Shown here: one piece after another, positions 16,927-26,441 of the stretch
Layout of the letters: every line of letters starts with the position of its first letter
How positions within the stretch are numbered: the first letter of the stretch is position 1
NCBI GenBank assembly: GCA_030616775.1
Contig: JAUWWQ010000011.1
Span: forward strand, 33,059-97,058
Direction of reading: 5' to 3'
From: Planctomycetota bacterium
GTDB lineage: Bacteria > Planctomycetota > Phycisphaerae > UBA1845
DNA: 64,000 nucleotides
Translations under genes and position numbers: made by a program
Notes under the pieces: model-generated
Databases searched by the model: none
Told to the model about the DNA's origin: nothing
What the model saw: the letters and a program-made list of their open reading frames with translations, nothing else

Positions 16927-19464
16927 CTACGGCTGGTCGGAACTGCGTTTGCGACGCGATTGTGCCTCTTGCCGTAAACGTGCCAGGCGGTCTTCGATGC
17001 GGCTTATCAGATCGGTTCGACCGGACGACGAAGCCAGTTCCAGGCAGCGCTCCATGGCTGCGATGGCCTCATCGAACCGGCCCAATGCCGCCAGACCGGT
17101 GGCGAGGTTGTAATGAGCTTGGAGCATTTCCGGGTCTGCTGCTGCTGCGAGCCGGTAGTGCTTCACAGCCGATTCGGTGTCGTTCATCAACCCGTAGATC
17201 TGCCCGAGGTTGTTGTGGGCCTCCGCAAAACCGGGTGACAGCTCGATTGTCCGCTTATAGTGCTCCATGGCCTCACGGTGCCGGTCGATGGCACTTAGAG
17301 CGCTGGCGATTTCGTAATGAAGAAATGGATTATCCGGCTGCAGTTCAATCGCGCTTTGGTATTGTTCAATCGCCGCGACGAAGCGCCCGATCCGGGCGAG
17401 CTGACGAGCCTGCTCGGCAATTGTTGCAAGGTCCATCGGTTGTGCTTCAGGAGCCCGTTCCGGCGGCAATCGGTCGTCTCCCGCGGAGAGCTTGATGCCT
17501 TCGGTCTCAAGTGCCTCAACAGTGGCAGGATCAAGGCTAACAGCCAGGCGAAACTCGCGATCCGCATCCATGTCTCGGCCAACTTCCCGCAACAACAGCC
17601 CCATGCGCAGACGGAGCCGGGCGTTATCCGGATCGAGTAACGTGAGGAGCTCCAACTCTTGCAGGGCTTCGTCCCTTGACCCGCTCGCCAATAGCAGTTT
17701 AACCAGTGCCATCCTGGCGTGCTTGCCATCCGGCTTCAGGCGGATCGCTTCGCGGTAATGCAGCACGGCCTGATCCGCCCGGCCTTGCCCGGCCAGTACC
17801 CTGGCAAGGTCAACGTGCGTAGCTGCAACGGTGGGATCAAGTGCGCTGGCCTTGCGCAGGTGCTTCACACCCGCTTCCGGCCGGCCGGTTTGGGCCATGA
17901 GCATGCCCAGGCGGTGATGAGCGGCGGCGTTGTCCGGATACAACTCGATCGCCCGGTGCAGGTAACGTTCGGCATCATCCGTGCGACCAGCCTGGCCACA
18001 GGCAATGCTCAGATTGGCGAACGACACGCTGCGATAGGCGGACTCGGGCACCATCGGGCGATTGACCAGGAAGGCGGCCACCACCGCAGCGGCGACAGCG
18101 ACGGCCAAAGTACGTACCTGCCGGGCGCGATATGCACCGAGACCTTCGATGCAGGCGTATCCTGCCAGCGGAACCAGCACCGGCACAAGCGGAAAGCGAT
18201 ATCGCGCGAAGACGAAGAAGATCGCCACACCAGCCGTAATGAACACCAGCAGCAGATAGAGCACCCATGCACGTCGCCACTGACGCCAGGAAAGCACGAT
18301 TCCCGCTACGCCCAACGGAGCCAAGATGCCGAAGTGAAACACCGTGCTCAGCACACGCAACAGCGACGACCACTCGGCGTAGGTGTACAGGTCCTCCGTG
18401 TCAGGCACCTCGAACCGATTCCACGTCAACAGTACCTTACGCAGCATCAGCCTCAGCCATGCACCCGGCTGACCTGTGACAAACGCCACCCCCCGACGGA
18501 ACCAGTAGTTGGAGACCTCACCCGGCGTGAGCTCGCGACCGAGGGCCTGCTCGGCCAGATCAATGGCATCTTGCCGTTCGAACGACGGATCTTGGCGCTC
18601 GTGGCGAAGCGGCTCGTACAGCCCGTTTGCGTCGGGATTGTTGCCGAAATAGAAGTTCGGCCCCACGTTGAAAGTCGTGATCGCGAAGACGGACCCGACG
18701 CTGTAGTTCCGAAGTCCCACTGGTACGAGCACCAGTGCTGTCCCGGCGAGGTAGCCAAGCGTCCAGCCCAGGCGGCCTTTGATTCGGCAGTCCTTGGTTC
18801 GCAGTAATATCCAAACCGGCACCACGGCAATAAGCAGCAGCATGTTCTCGCGAGTTAGGGCAAGCACGCCGGCGGCCAGCCCACAGAGTGCGAAGCCGAC
18901 GGCGGTGGCCCTGTCCAGGGTACGGGCCAGCAGGTACAACAACAGCGCCATCAGAAACAGGCCCAGGCCGGTCTTGTGAATAACGCCGTCGAAGAAGATG
19001 GCCGGCGCATACAGCGCCAGCAGCACACCGGCAGCCAGTCCGGCTCCCTCGCCGAAAAAACGCCGCCCCGCGAGGTAAATCAGCACGCAGGACATCGCCC
19101 CCATGATCATCTGCACAACGTGCACCAGCATCAGGTTGTGCCCTGCGATTGAATAAATCACGCCCAATAGATACGGGTAGGCCGGTGCCTGATAGAAGAC
19201 TTCATCGTCCCACCAGTCGCCTGAAGCGATACGCTGCCCCCACTGGTCGTAGGACCGGGAGTCCACCATGGGGAATTTGAGAAAAGGGATCGTCCTGACC
19301 TCATAGAGGTAGACAAAGCGCACGAGTAGCGCGACCGCGAATATGACCAATCCCCGTTTGATCAGACGGCGATCCCGCACTGCTTGACCGCGTGGAGCGG
19401 CCGCCGATGGAGACACGCCGTTCGTATTCGAGGACGCGGTGTGATTGATTGACTCGTTCGTCAT
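16927..19464 (-). CDS. GT-C-like glycosyltransferase fused to TPR domain
   Basis: An 845-residue membrane protein. After a Ser/Asn-rich start and a basic patch, residues about 38-470 contain ten or more hydrophobic segments typical of GT-C (PMT/ArnT-like, family 39) glycosyltransferases. The first large loop has 'PMVDSRSYDQWGQRIASGDWW', carrying the acidic residue used for catalysis in this fold. Residues about 480-830 are tetratricopeptide repeats (repeated 'AAHHRLGMLMAQTGRPEAGVKHL'-type units), with a linker around 650-670. Such fusions would transfer a polyprenyl-linked sugar to an extracytoplasmic acceptor bound by the TPR. It is transcribed away from the DsrE gene. Acceptor and sugar are unknown. 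Confidence 0.75.
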   Translation of the reverse strand: MTNESINHTASSNTNGVSPSAAAPRGQAVRDRRLIKRGLVIFAVALLVRFVYLYEVRTIPFLKFPMVDSRSYDQWGQRIASGDWWDDEVFYQAPAYPYLLGVIYSIAGHNLMLVHVVQMIMGAMSCVLIYLAGRRFFGEGAGLAAGVLLALYAPAIFFDGVIHKTGLGLFLMALLLYLLARTLDRATAVGFALCGLAAGVLALTRENMLLLIAVVPVWILLRTKDCRIKGRLGWTLGYLAGTALVLVPVGLRNYSVGSVFAITTFNVGPNFYFGNNPDANGLYEPLRHERQDPSFERQDAIDLAEQALGRELTPGEVSNYWFRRGVAFVTGQPGAWLRLMLRKVLLTWNRFEVPDTEDLYTYAEWSSLLRVLSTVFHFGILAPLGVAGIVLSWRQWRRAWVLYLLLVFITAGVAIFFVFARYRFPLVPVLVPLAGYACIEGLGAYRARQVRTLAVAVAAAVVAAFLVNRPMVPESAYRSVSFANLSIACGQAGRTDDAERYLHRAIELYPDNAAAHHRLGMLMAQTGRPEAGVKHLRKASALDPTVAATHVDLARVLAGQGRADQAVLHYREAIRLKPDGKHARMALVKLLLASGSRDEALQELELLTLLDPDNARLRLRMGLLLREVGRDMDADREFRLAVSLDPATVEALETEGIKLSAGDDRLPPERAPEAQPMDLATIAEQARQLARIGRFVAAIEQYQSAIELQPDNPFLHYEIASALSAIDRHREAMEHYKRTIELSPGFAEAHNNLGQIYGLMNDTESAVKHYRLAAAADPEMLQAHYNLATGLAALGRFDEAIAAMERCLELASSSGRTDLISRIEDRLARLRQEAQSRRKRSSDQP

Positions 19465-19677
19465 GGCTATAGTCGCCGTAGGCGCGGCCAGGCAAAAACC
19501 CCGCGCCTATGCGCGGTGGTTATTCTACGTGCATACCGGCCCCGTTGTCATCAACGGGAATCTCCGTAAGCTTGATCAATGTATAGGCTTTATCACGTTT
19601 GGCTCGTGGATTACGAGTTCCGTAGCCGGAACGCTGGCGACTTGCGTCGGCTATGAGCATTGGATGAGGTACCTTCT

Positions 19678-20010
19678 ATGAAGACAGTTGTCGTAATCAA
19701 CAGCGACCAGATGGGGCACGGTGATCGTAAGCTGGGCCGGAAGCTCCTGGCCACGTGCCTGCGAAAGCTGGGAAACTCCAAAGAGGTCGAGGCGATTGTG
19801 CTGTACAACTCCGCGGTCCGGTTGGCTACGAAGGATTCCCACGTTGCGGTCGAGCTGAGCATGCTCCACGAGCATGGTGTGGACATACTCCCGTGCGGCA
19901 CCTGCGTCGATTACTACGGGATCGGAGACGAGTTGCTGTTCGACAGGATCAGCAACATGGATGAGATTATGGCGACCATGCACGCTGCTCGAAAAGTCAT
20001 CACATTGTGA
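19678..20010 (+). CDS. DsrE-family protein (YedF C-terminal-like)
   Basis: A 110-residue DsrE/DsrF-fold protein. The C-terminal part has a CGTC motif (Cys73 and Cys76) in 'GVDILPCGTCVDYYG', followed by 'ISNMDEIMATMHAARKVITL'. This is the signature of the C-terminal domain of YedF, a sulfurtransferase-like protein tied to selenium metabolism. Here the TusA-like N-terminal domain is absent, so it is a free-standing DsrE domain. The ATG at 19678 has GAGG at a good distance and fits the fold start 'MKTVVVINSDQMG'; an upstream ATG at 19660 would add six residues. It is divergent from the TPR glycosyltransferase gene. Confidence 0.78.
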   Translation: MKTVVVINSDQMGHGDRKLGRKLLATCLRKLGNSKEVEAIVLYNSAVRLATKDSHVAVELSMLHEHGVDILPCGTCVDYYGIGDELLFDRISNMDEIMATMHAARKVITL

Positions 20011-20028
20011 GATTATCAGCCCTGTCGG

Positions 20029-22116
20029 CTACCGCGGTATCTCGTACAGCTCGACGTATCGCGTGTTTTTCTGAGGATGGGGGAATTCGCCAAGCCGGCT
20101 CAGACCGGCAGCGGACAAGCGGTTGAACATCTGTTCGAGTTGTCTTGGGCTCACGGCCGGAGAGAAGCCGTAGGTCGAGGCCAAACGCCCGATCTCGCTC
20201 CAGTTGACCAGCACGTGCGTGTAACCCTGGTCGCGTAACCAGTTCAGCAGTTCCCGCCCGGTTGCAGCGGTGCGGTCGGCCTCGAAAAACGGATTCCGGT
20301 TGAACGCCACGCAGTAGTCCACTTGTCGTTTGAAATAAAACGCCCTGGAGTCGCCGACCAGAAGAATCTTCGCGTCGAGGGGAAGCTCATGGTTCACGAC
20401 GGCAAAGCATTCGTAACCCCCAAGCCGACCATCGTAGATCAGCGAGGCCGGTGCACCGCCAGGCGACTCTTGCTTGTGCAACAGCGCAGCGAAGGTAAAG
20501 TTCCAACCGCTGCCGGCAAGCAGCACGGCCGCAATGATACTTTTGCGAGCGACACGGCTTACCCCGAGTAGCCCACGCCCGCAGAGCAGGGAAAGCGGAA
20601 TCAGCAAAACCACAGCGAAGCGCGCAAAAAGATGAGTGGCTGACAGCCATACTGCAAGCTGGGTGATTGCCACGACCAGCAATACAAGATCGACCCGTTC
20701 ACGCTTGCGCCCGAAGAATCCGGCAGCGGCCAGCAAGATGATGGCCGGTCCAAAGCGATGGTACTTGTCCCACAGCACGTGGTTCCAGAGCGTCTCGAGG
20801 CGCGCACTGATCGCTCGTTGATGACTCTGCGTGCTGTGCCCTCGAACCCATAGCTCGGTCTCTTCCGCTCCCCAACCCGGCGGCGTGGCCTCAAAGACCT
20901 GGTTGGCGAGGGGGAAGACCGGATTGCCCGTCATTACCTGATTCTTGATCAGCCACGGGGAGAAAGTCAGTGACGTGGCCAGCGTGAAGACACATGCACC
21001 GGCGACTCTTCGCCCTATCGAGCCGCCGGGCAAGAGGAGCACTCCAAGCCCGAGCGGCGCAGCGATCATGGGCAGGGCTGTATACTTGCAGCCACAGGCA
21101 AGCCCCGCGACAGCGCCGGCCAATGATATCCAACTCAGCCGCCTATCCCGGTCCGCGGGATCGGATTCAGTACTGCCGCCTCGCCCAAGGACCCTGTACC
21201 TCGCACCTCGAAGCAACGACGCGGCTGCCACCATCCCGAAAAACAGCATTCCGTTTTCGACGTAGGCCAGTCCACAGAGGAAGGCGAGCCATCCGGCTGT
21301 CGCCACGACTACCGCGCTGATGATTCCGGCTTGCGGCGACCATTCCCTTCCCGCAACCCAGGCGGCAAAGACCGTAAGCACGCCGAAGATCAGGTGGATC
21401 ATGTTGGCCACAACGCCAACGTCGTGCACATCGTTCAGCACGACCATCGCGAGCAAATAAAGCATCTCCACGTTGGCGGGGAAGTTCGCGTAGACGTTAT
21501 GCGGCAGATACGTGATGCGGCCGGCCTGGTAGTACTCCTTCGGTAGTAGCAAGTGGTATTCCAAGACGTCATACCCGAAGCCCTCCTCCTGCCAGATAAA
21601 GCCCGGGGCATTGGAGGCGGCCAGAAGCCCCAGGACCAGAAATGGGCAGGCAAGCAACCACAGATACGACCAGGCGCCGGCGTTGTGAGGTTCGGCAACC
21701 CGCGAGCGGGCATGTTCATTGTAGTCCGCGCGGTTTGCCAACATACGAATCCGCACGATGCCCAAGACTGCAAAGACAAACAGAAGGATTATCCAGACGG
21801 GTCGTTGCAGAACGCCCGCCAGGCCGAGCAGCAGAACCAGCAGCGAGGTCAGCCCCAGTCCTAAGGCGGCGCCGAGCAGTAAGTGCCACCGAAGTGGCAT
21901 CGATCCGGCACGAAAGAGCGGCACGAGCCAGAGGCCCATAAGCATCGCCGGCACCACTACGACAGCAGCCGCCAGACCATCGAAAACAACCGAAAGAAGG
22001 GCATACCGGGATGTGACCCCGACACCGAGCAGCGTCAACACGACAAATCCCACGGCAAGTGCGCGGCTTACCTTGGGGTGGTTGGAGCCTTGTTTGTCGT
22101 GTCTTGTCCCGATCAC
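20029..22116 (-). CDS. GT-C-like multi-pass membrane glycosyltransferase
   Basis: A 695-residue protein with about twelve transmembrane segments, starting near residue 18. The first large periplasmic loop has 'WQEEGFGYDVLEYHLLLPKEYY' followed by 'NFPANVEMLYLLAMVVLNDVHDVG'. This is a pattern of ArnT/PMT-like planctomycete enzymes, with an Asp in the catalytic loop. The C-terminal soluble part (about 560-695) reads 'ILLVGDSRAFYFKRQVDYCVAFN' and ends in 'YVELYEIPR', as in many such proteins. It lies directly downstream (7 bases) of the AMMECR1-like gene on the same strand, so the two may be co-transcribed. Sugar donor and acceptor are unknown. Confidence 0.72.
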   Translation of the reverse strand: MIGTRHDKQGSNHPKVSRALAVGFVVLTLLGVGVTSRYALLSVVFDGLAAAVVVVPAMLMGLWLVPLFRAGSMPLRWHLLLGAALGLGLTSLLVLLLGLAGVLQRPVWIILLFVFAVLGIVRIRMLANRADYNEHARSRVAEPHNAGAWSYLWLLACPFLVLGLLAASNAPGFIWQEEGFGYDVLEYHLLLPKEYYQAGRITYLPHNVYANFPANVEMLYLLAMVVLNDVHDVGVVANMIHLIFGVLTVFAAWVAGREWSPQAGIISAVVVATAGWLAFLCGLAYVENGMLFFGMVAAASLLRGARYRVLGRGGSTESDPADRDRRLSWISLAGAVAGLACGCKYTALPMIAAPLGLGVLLLPGGSIGRRVAGACVFTLATSLTFSPWLIKNQVMTGNPVFPLANQVFEATPPGWGAEETELWVRGHSTQSHQRAISARLETLWNHVLWDKYHRFGPAIILLAAAGFFGRKRERVDLVLLVVAITQLAVWLSATHLFARFAVVLLIPLSLLCGRGLLGVSRVARKSIIAAVLLAGSGWNFTFAALLHKQESPGGAPASLIYDGRLGGYECFAVVNHELPLDAKILLVGDSRAFYFKRQVDYCVAFNRNPFFEADRTAATGRELLNWLRDQGYTHVLVNWSEIGRLASTYGFSPAVSPRQLEQMFNRLSAAGLSRLGEFPHPQKNTRYVELYEIPR

Positions 22117-22123
22117 CTCGCCG

Positions 22124-23923
22124 TCAGTCCTGATCGGGAAAGAGGACCTGCCTGGCCTTGATCAGCCCGACCAGGGCGTGTTGACAGTGGTCGATGCGAA
22201 GGAGGTTGAGCGAGGGACTGGTCCGGATACCGCCGATGGCATCCTGCGGGCTACGCATGAAATAGGTCTCCTCCGGGCGGACCTGCAATTGCATCACGAA
22301 GCGGGCGGCCTCACGGACGACCCTTTCATAGCGCCTCGCCCGCACCGTATCACCTACCGATCGGGCCAGCGCCAGAGCGTCGGCGAATCCTTCCAGATAA
22401 GACGCGGTGGCCACACCGGCTCGACCGGGGCTGTACGCGGCGATCCCGCCCCACAAGTCCGGCCACGGGCAGTTCGACCGGGTCAACTGCTTATCCGCCA
22501 GCCAGTCGGTCAGCTCGAAGACATAGTCAACGTAGTCTTTGCGCTTGCTGTGACCGGCCATTGCCGTGTACGCCTGCACCTGCCAGGGTACGAATGCGGG
22601 TGAAGGTCTACCACGAAAATACTCCCGGTAGAACGTGATCGCCTGATGGAATGCGTCGAGGACACGGGCCGACGGGTTGTGGCGGTAGTCGGTCGCCAGC
22701 GCCAGCAAGGCCTCACCGGGAAAGTACTCCTGGGCGTCGATCTTCTGTGCCGGTGGAAATGCGGTCACGAACATCCCCGAAGGCCGTTGAAGCCACAGCA
22801 TCCCGTTTATGAGCTCCTCACGCGCGTCGGCGTATCGGGACGGCTCCGGGTGCTCCGCCATTGCCAGGCACAATAGAGCCGTGACGCCAAGCTTGTTACG
22901 TCCGTCGGCTGTTTTGATAAAAGCCGCATTGTCGACGCCGTCAATCTCGGTAAGCCCTTGTAGATGGTAGCGGATGCCGACGTCGGCAGCGGCGCCCGAC
23001 GCGCTATGCCCCAACCACCTGGCGTGTACCGCCATCGCCACCACCGTGCCGACCTGGCGGACCAGGTTCTGCTGGTCGCTGTAACGGTCCGAACCCGGCT
23101 CGTACTGATATGCAAACAGCCCCGAGTCGAGCTGCCTGTAGGCCATATACTCCGCCAGGCGGGCGATGGCTTCATCCAAGACCTTCGGCGTGACGGCCTC
23201 GGGTGGTATGATCGTCATTCCACGGTACAGCGACACAACCTTGTCACTCAGACTCGGTTGGTACCAATGGACCGTGCGAAAGCGCATAAGACGTACGTCC
23301 GAGAGCTGCGAGGGATTCAGGTGTGTAGCCTGGGCCAGTTGCTTCAGCACATCGGCGAGGACCAGATCGCTGGTGTACAACTCCGTCGGACAGAACCGAT
23401 GTCGGACCCGAGGCCCGGTCAAGACCAGACCGTGGATGCCCGGCTCGACGAACGGGTCGACGGCCCGCGGCAGAGTCCAATCCGTCTCTACGGTGATGGA
23501 TTGTGCCGGCCCCACGACCTCAATCTCGATCAACAGAGCGTTAACCACGTCGAGGTCAACGGCACCTGTCGTCGAAAGCATTTCGGCCGCGGTCAGGGCA
23601 GCATCTCGGGTCGCTGCAGCAAGTGGGGCGGGACCTGCCGCCGCAACGGCACGTAGATATCCGCTCTGCCGGAGCCGGACGACCACCTCGGCAGCAAGCT
23701 CCTTAAGCGCCGCCGGTACATACTCCGGCTCGTAGGTGTTGCGGCCCAGAACAGCATCCCGCACGGTCCGACGCCCCAGGCGGGAGAGGAACGTGCGGTG
23801 GTTCTCGTCGATCGTCGGAACCGGCGGTTCTGCCGCGTCGGCGCTGCATCGAGCGGGGATCAGCAGTACCGGGCCAACCGCCGCCATCACAAGACACAGG
23901 TACGTGAGTTTGTGGGCCGGCAT
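22124..23923 (-). CDS. Exported AMMECR1-like / alpha-toroid fusion protein
   Basis: About 599 residues if started at Met 23923, which gives a normal signal peptide ('LTYLCLVMAAVGPVLLIPARCSA'); the frame is open to 23968. The N-terminal half (about residues 35-225) follows the AMMECR1 domain pattern: a long helix, 'VVVRLRQSGYLRAVAAAG', 'ALTAAEM', 'ALLIEIEVVGPAQSI' and 'GIHGLVLTGPRVRHRFCPTEL'. The classic RGC motif is absent. The C-terminal half (about 225-590) is a series of helical hairpins with Gly/Trp-rich turns ('WPDLWGGIAAYSPGRAGVATASYLEG'), like six-hairpin glycosidases or terpene-cyclase-type toroids. AMMECR1 proteins are normally cytosolic, so export is notable. Its activity is unknown. 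Confidence 0.6.
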   Translation of the reverse strand: MPAHKLTYLCLVMAAVGPVLLIPARCSADAAEPPVPTIDENHRTFLSRLGRRTVRDAVLGRNTYEPEYVPAALKELAAEVVVRLRQSGYLRAVAAAGPAPLAAATRDAALTAAEMLSTTGAVDLDVVNALLIEIEVVGPAQSITVETDWTLPRAVDPFVEPGIHGLVLTGPRVRHRFCPTELYTSDLVLADVLKQLAQATHLNPSQLSDVRLMRFRTVHWYQPSLSDKVVSLYRGMTIIPPEAVTPKVLDEAIARLAEYMAYRQLDSGLFAYQYEPGSDRYSDQQNLVRQVGTVVAMAVHARWLGHSASGAAADVGIRYHLQGLTEIDGVDNAAFIKTADGRNKLGVTALLCLAMAEHPEPSRYADAREELINGMLWLQRPSGMFVTAFPPAQKIDAQEYFPGEALLALATDYRHNPSARVLDAFHQAITFYREYFRGRPSPAFVPWQVQAYTAMAGHSKRKDYVDYVFELTDWLADKQLTRSNCPWPDLWGGIAAYSPGRAGVATASYLEGFADALALARSVGDTVRARRYERVVREAARFVMQLQVRPEETYFMRSPQDAIGGIRTSPSLNLLRIDHCQHALVGLIKARQVLFPDQD

Positions 23924-23985
23924 GCCGATCAGTATAGTGCTGAGGGTGATGCGTCTCAAACACAGCATCGTTGATGGAGTGTTTT

Positions 23986-24903
23986 ATGCCCAAAGCCGAG
24001 ACTGACATCGCAGGCCCCGTCATCGCTGCCGCCGCTGCTGTTGCCAAGGCCGTGAAGGCCAGCGTTCTGTTCGTCTATGTCAGTGCCTTGGACGACCTGG
24101 CCGCCTTGCAGACCGCCCTCAAGCCGCCGACCAAGCCTATTCTGGTCTGCCGAGACGCTCAGGACGAGCAACGTGCCAAGGAAATCTCCGCCGAGGCCCT
24201 GACCGTGCCGGGCTTCGACCTGACGCGGATGGACCAGATCAAGATGGCCACACTGATCGCCTTCGCGCAGGGCCTCCTCAATACGGGCGATGTGTTCGTG
24301 TTCCTAAGTGGTGTGGCCGGCCGCAGCATAGACACGCTCGTTACCATGCGCGTCGGGGAGGAGTATGAGCTGTTTCAGTCGGTCGGCCAACCCAAGCTGA
24401 CCGAGCACATTCGCAGACCGATCTTCGAGAAGGTGCTGAGAATCGCGCTGGAGCTGGCTCATGAGGGGCGTGAAGGCAAGCCGGTCGGTGCCCTGCTGGT
24501 CATTGGTGATCATCGGGAAGTGGAAAAGTACAGTCTGGAGGGGCGTATCAATCCCTTCAAGGGCTATACCGAGAAGGAGCGTAACATCCTCAATGACTCC
24601 ATAGCCGAGACGGTGAAGGAAATCGCCAAGATGGACGGGGCCTTCATCATAAAGGGCAACGGGGTGATCGTCACGGCGTGCGCCACGCTTCGTCCGGCCA
24701 TTGCAGGCGAGAAGCTGCCCCAAGGACTCGGTGCACGCCACGCTACCGCAGCCGCCATCACTGCCAACACCAAGAGCATCGCGATCACCCTGTCGGAATC
24801 CACCGGCGACGTACGGATATGGCGACGCGGGGCCATGATCACGGAGATCGAAAGAGCACCACGCGCTCTTCTTGATGGAGCCTCACCACCGTCTGTTACG
24901 TAA
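23986..24903 (+). CDS. Diadenylate cyclase, DacZ-like (archaeal type)
   Basis: A 305-residue cytoplasmic protein with an N-terminal alpha/beta domain (pyruvate-kinase-C-like, about 1-140) and a C-terminal DAC domain (about 160-290). The DAC motifs are DGA (residues 217-219) followed by 'FIIKGNG', and 'GLGARHATAAAITANTK' (248-264), where most bacterial enzymes have RHRAA. This domain order and RHxxAA variant match archaeal DacZ more than bacterial DisA or CdaA. It would make cyclic di-AMP from two ATP. The ATG at 23986 fits the domain best; Met 23971 is possible. It is divergent from the AMMECR1-like gene. No phosphodiesterase gene is in the window. Confidence 0.8.
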   Translation: MPKAETDIAGPVIAAAAAVAKAVKASVLFVYVSALDDLAALQTALKPPTKPILVCRDAQDEQRAKEISAEALTVPGFDLTRMDQIKMATLIAFAQGLLNTGDVFVFLSGVAGRSIDTLVTMRVGEEYELFQSVGQPKLTEHIRRPIFEKVLRIALELAHEGREGKPVGALLVIGDHREVEKYSLEGRINPFKGYTEKERNILNDSIAETVKEIAKMDGAFIIKGNGVIVTACATLRPAIAGEKLPQGLGARHATAAAITANTKSIAITLSESTGDVRIWRRGAMITEIERAPRALLDGASPPSVT

Positions 24904-24933
24904 ATGGCGGCATCCCCACCTGTCTACGGGTAT

Positions 24934-25761
24934 TCAGTCGATCGGGATCATCACCCGCCGGCGTTCCTTAAAGATGCTGGTGTAAGGTAATTCCGCCTTG
25001 CGGAGCATGGCTGCCGCCCATTCGAATCCGGCGCCGACATCCTCGAGACAATGAGCGTCGGAACCGAGTGACATGACCTTACCACCAAGCTTGGCATACC
25101 GGGTCACGGTGTCGGCATCAGGCATGGGTTCTGCAAGTTCCTGCCGCAGTGTCGAGGTGTTGACCTCAGGGACCAGGTCGGCTGCGAGACAGGTTCGCAG
25201 TATTTCGTCCAGTATATCCTCGAACTGCGATATATGGTGTGTGTCGAAGAACCGCTGCGTGTAACGCTTCACCAGGTCAAGATGACCGAGCACATCGAAG
25301 ACACGGCCGTGGATTTGGTGCAATCGCTGGCAGTATCGAGCGGCGTCCAGCACGGTCTCGAGGTAGCGCCGGGTTCCCGCCACGCTGTCCAGCCCCGTCC
25401 AGTTCTCACGTTTATACACCGCAAGGCCACCAAAGTAGTGGACGCTCAGCATCACCATGTCAAACTGGTGACGCTGCAGGAAGTCGAGGACAAAGTCCAT
25501 CCGGTCGGGCTGGTAGCACACCTCGATCCCCTTGCCGATAAAGATCGCATCGCCGAAGTCGGCCCGAAGCCTCCTGATTGTCGCCGAGTAGGCCTCATCA
25601 TCATACGTACATCCGGTCCAATCGTCCGGATGGGTATCGAAATGCTCGGTGAAGGTAAGCCCGGCAAGCCCGCAAGCGATGGCGCGGCCCACGCTAGCGC
25701 CCGGGTCCGCCTGCGAGTCGAACGAGTGGTTTGAATGCACGTGCTGATCGTACAAATCCAT
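24934..25761 (-). CDS. hisJ: PHP-domain histidinol-phosphatase (HisJ-like)
   Basis: A 275-residue metal-dependent phosphoesterase of the PHP family, HisJ type, which removes phosphate from histidinol phosphate in histidine synthesis. The metal ligands are all present: 'DQHVHSNHS' at the N-terminus, 'FTEHFD' (about 37-42), the Glu in 'GKGIEVCY', 'SVHYFGG', 'VLGHLDLVKRY' and 'GSDAH' near residue 237. Length agrees with the family (about 270). No his operon is nearby, so the substrate could differ. It converges with the diadenylate cyclase gene, 30 bases apart. Confidence 0.85.
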   Translation of the reverse strand: MDLYDQHVHSNHSFDSQADPGASVGRAIACGLAGLTFTEHFDTHPDDWTGCTYDDEAYSATIRRLRADFGDAIFIGKGIEVCYQPDRMDFVLDFLQRHQFDMVMLSVHYFGGLAVYKRENWTGLDSVAGTRRYLETVLDAARYCQRLHQIHGRVFDVLGHLDLVKRYTQRFFDTHHISQFEDILDEILRTCLAADLVPEVNTSTLRQELAEPMPDADTVTRYAKLGGKVMSLGSDAHCLEDVGAGFEWAAAMLRKAELPYTSIFKERRRVMIPID

Positions 25762-25914
25762 GCGCGACCGATCCCGAACAACACAAATATCCGAGGGCTT
25801 CCCGGCAATATCCCGACAGAACCTCCCGCCCGCAAGGGAAGGTTCTCAGCCACTCCGGGCGTGACAGGCTGGGTGTAACTCGGATACGATAGCTATGGCT
25901 ACAGGAGCGGTGCC

Positions 25915-26373
25915 ATGAGCGACGCCTACGGGCGCTCCCCTGGGTTGGAGCCGGCAACAATCTACTGTCCTCAATGCGGACAGGCCATGCTCGTTGCCCC
26001 GCAGCACGTACAAACGCAGGTCGAGTGCCCGCATTGTGGGCATACGCTCGAACCGTGGCGCTTCGTTAGGAGGGTGGCGCCCGGAGCAGCTCCTCCAACG
26101 GCCCCGCCGCACTACAACTACCCGCAACAGAACTTTCTGGGCTATTCCTGGCGGAACCGTTGGGTGGCGGGCGCGTTGGGTGTATTGCTCGGAGCGTTCG
26201 GGGTGCATCGATTTTACCTGGGATTCACCGGGATCGGTATTCTGCAAGCCGCTCTCACGGTTGGCTCGCTCTTCGTGCTATCGCCCGTGGTGGCAGTGTG
26301 GGCTTTTATTGAGGGCATCCTCTGCTTCTGCGGCGCGATGCGCGACGCCGACGGCTTGCCGTTGCGTGGTTGA
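25915..26373 (+). CDS. TM2-domain membrane protein with zinc ribbon
   Basis: A 152-residue protein. Residues 18-41 form a zinc ribbon (Cys18, Cys21, Cys38, Cys41). A Pro/Ala-rich linker follows, then a TM2 domain (about 78-145) with two transmembrane helices and the signature 'GVLLGAFGVHRFYLG'. The end 'AMRDADGLPLRG' is typical for short TM2 proteins. TM2 proteins are widespread small membrane proteins with no settled function. The ATG at 25915 is the likely start. The gene stands alone between HisJ and the sugar transferase. Confidence 0.8.
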   Translation: MSDAYGRSPGLEPATIYCPQCGQAMLVAPQHVQTQVECPHCGHTLEPWRFVRRVAPGAAPPTAPPHYNYPQQNFLGYSWRNRWVAGALGVLLGAFGVHRFYLGFTGIGILQAALTVGSLFVLSPVVAVWAFIEGILCFCGAMRDADGLPLRG

Positions 26374-26441
26374 AGGCGGCGCGTCGACCTTCCTGCCACA
26401 GATGGGTTTGGAACCGGATTTTGACCGGTGCCGGCGTCAAG

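Noticed and set aside
17719..18807. 362-codon plus-strand frame antisense to the TPR glycosyltransferase
   Set aside because: Lies wholly opposite a well-supported gene, is rich in His/Gln/Arg as expected for antisense of a Leu/Ala-rich protein, and has no recognisable domain.
22964..23735. Antisense frames opposite the AMMECR1-like gene
   Set aside because: Two overlapping frames with antisense-type composition; no motif supports either.
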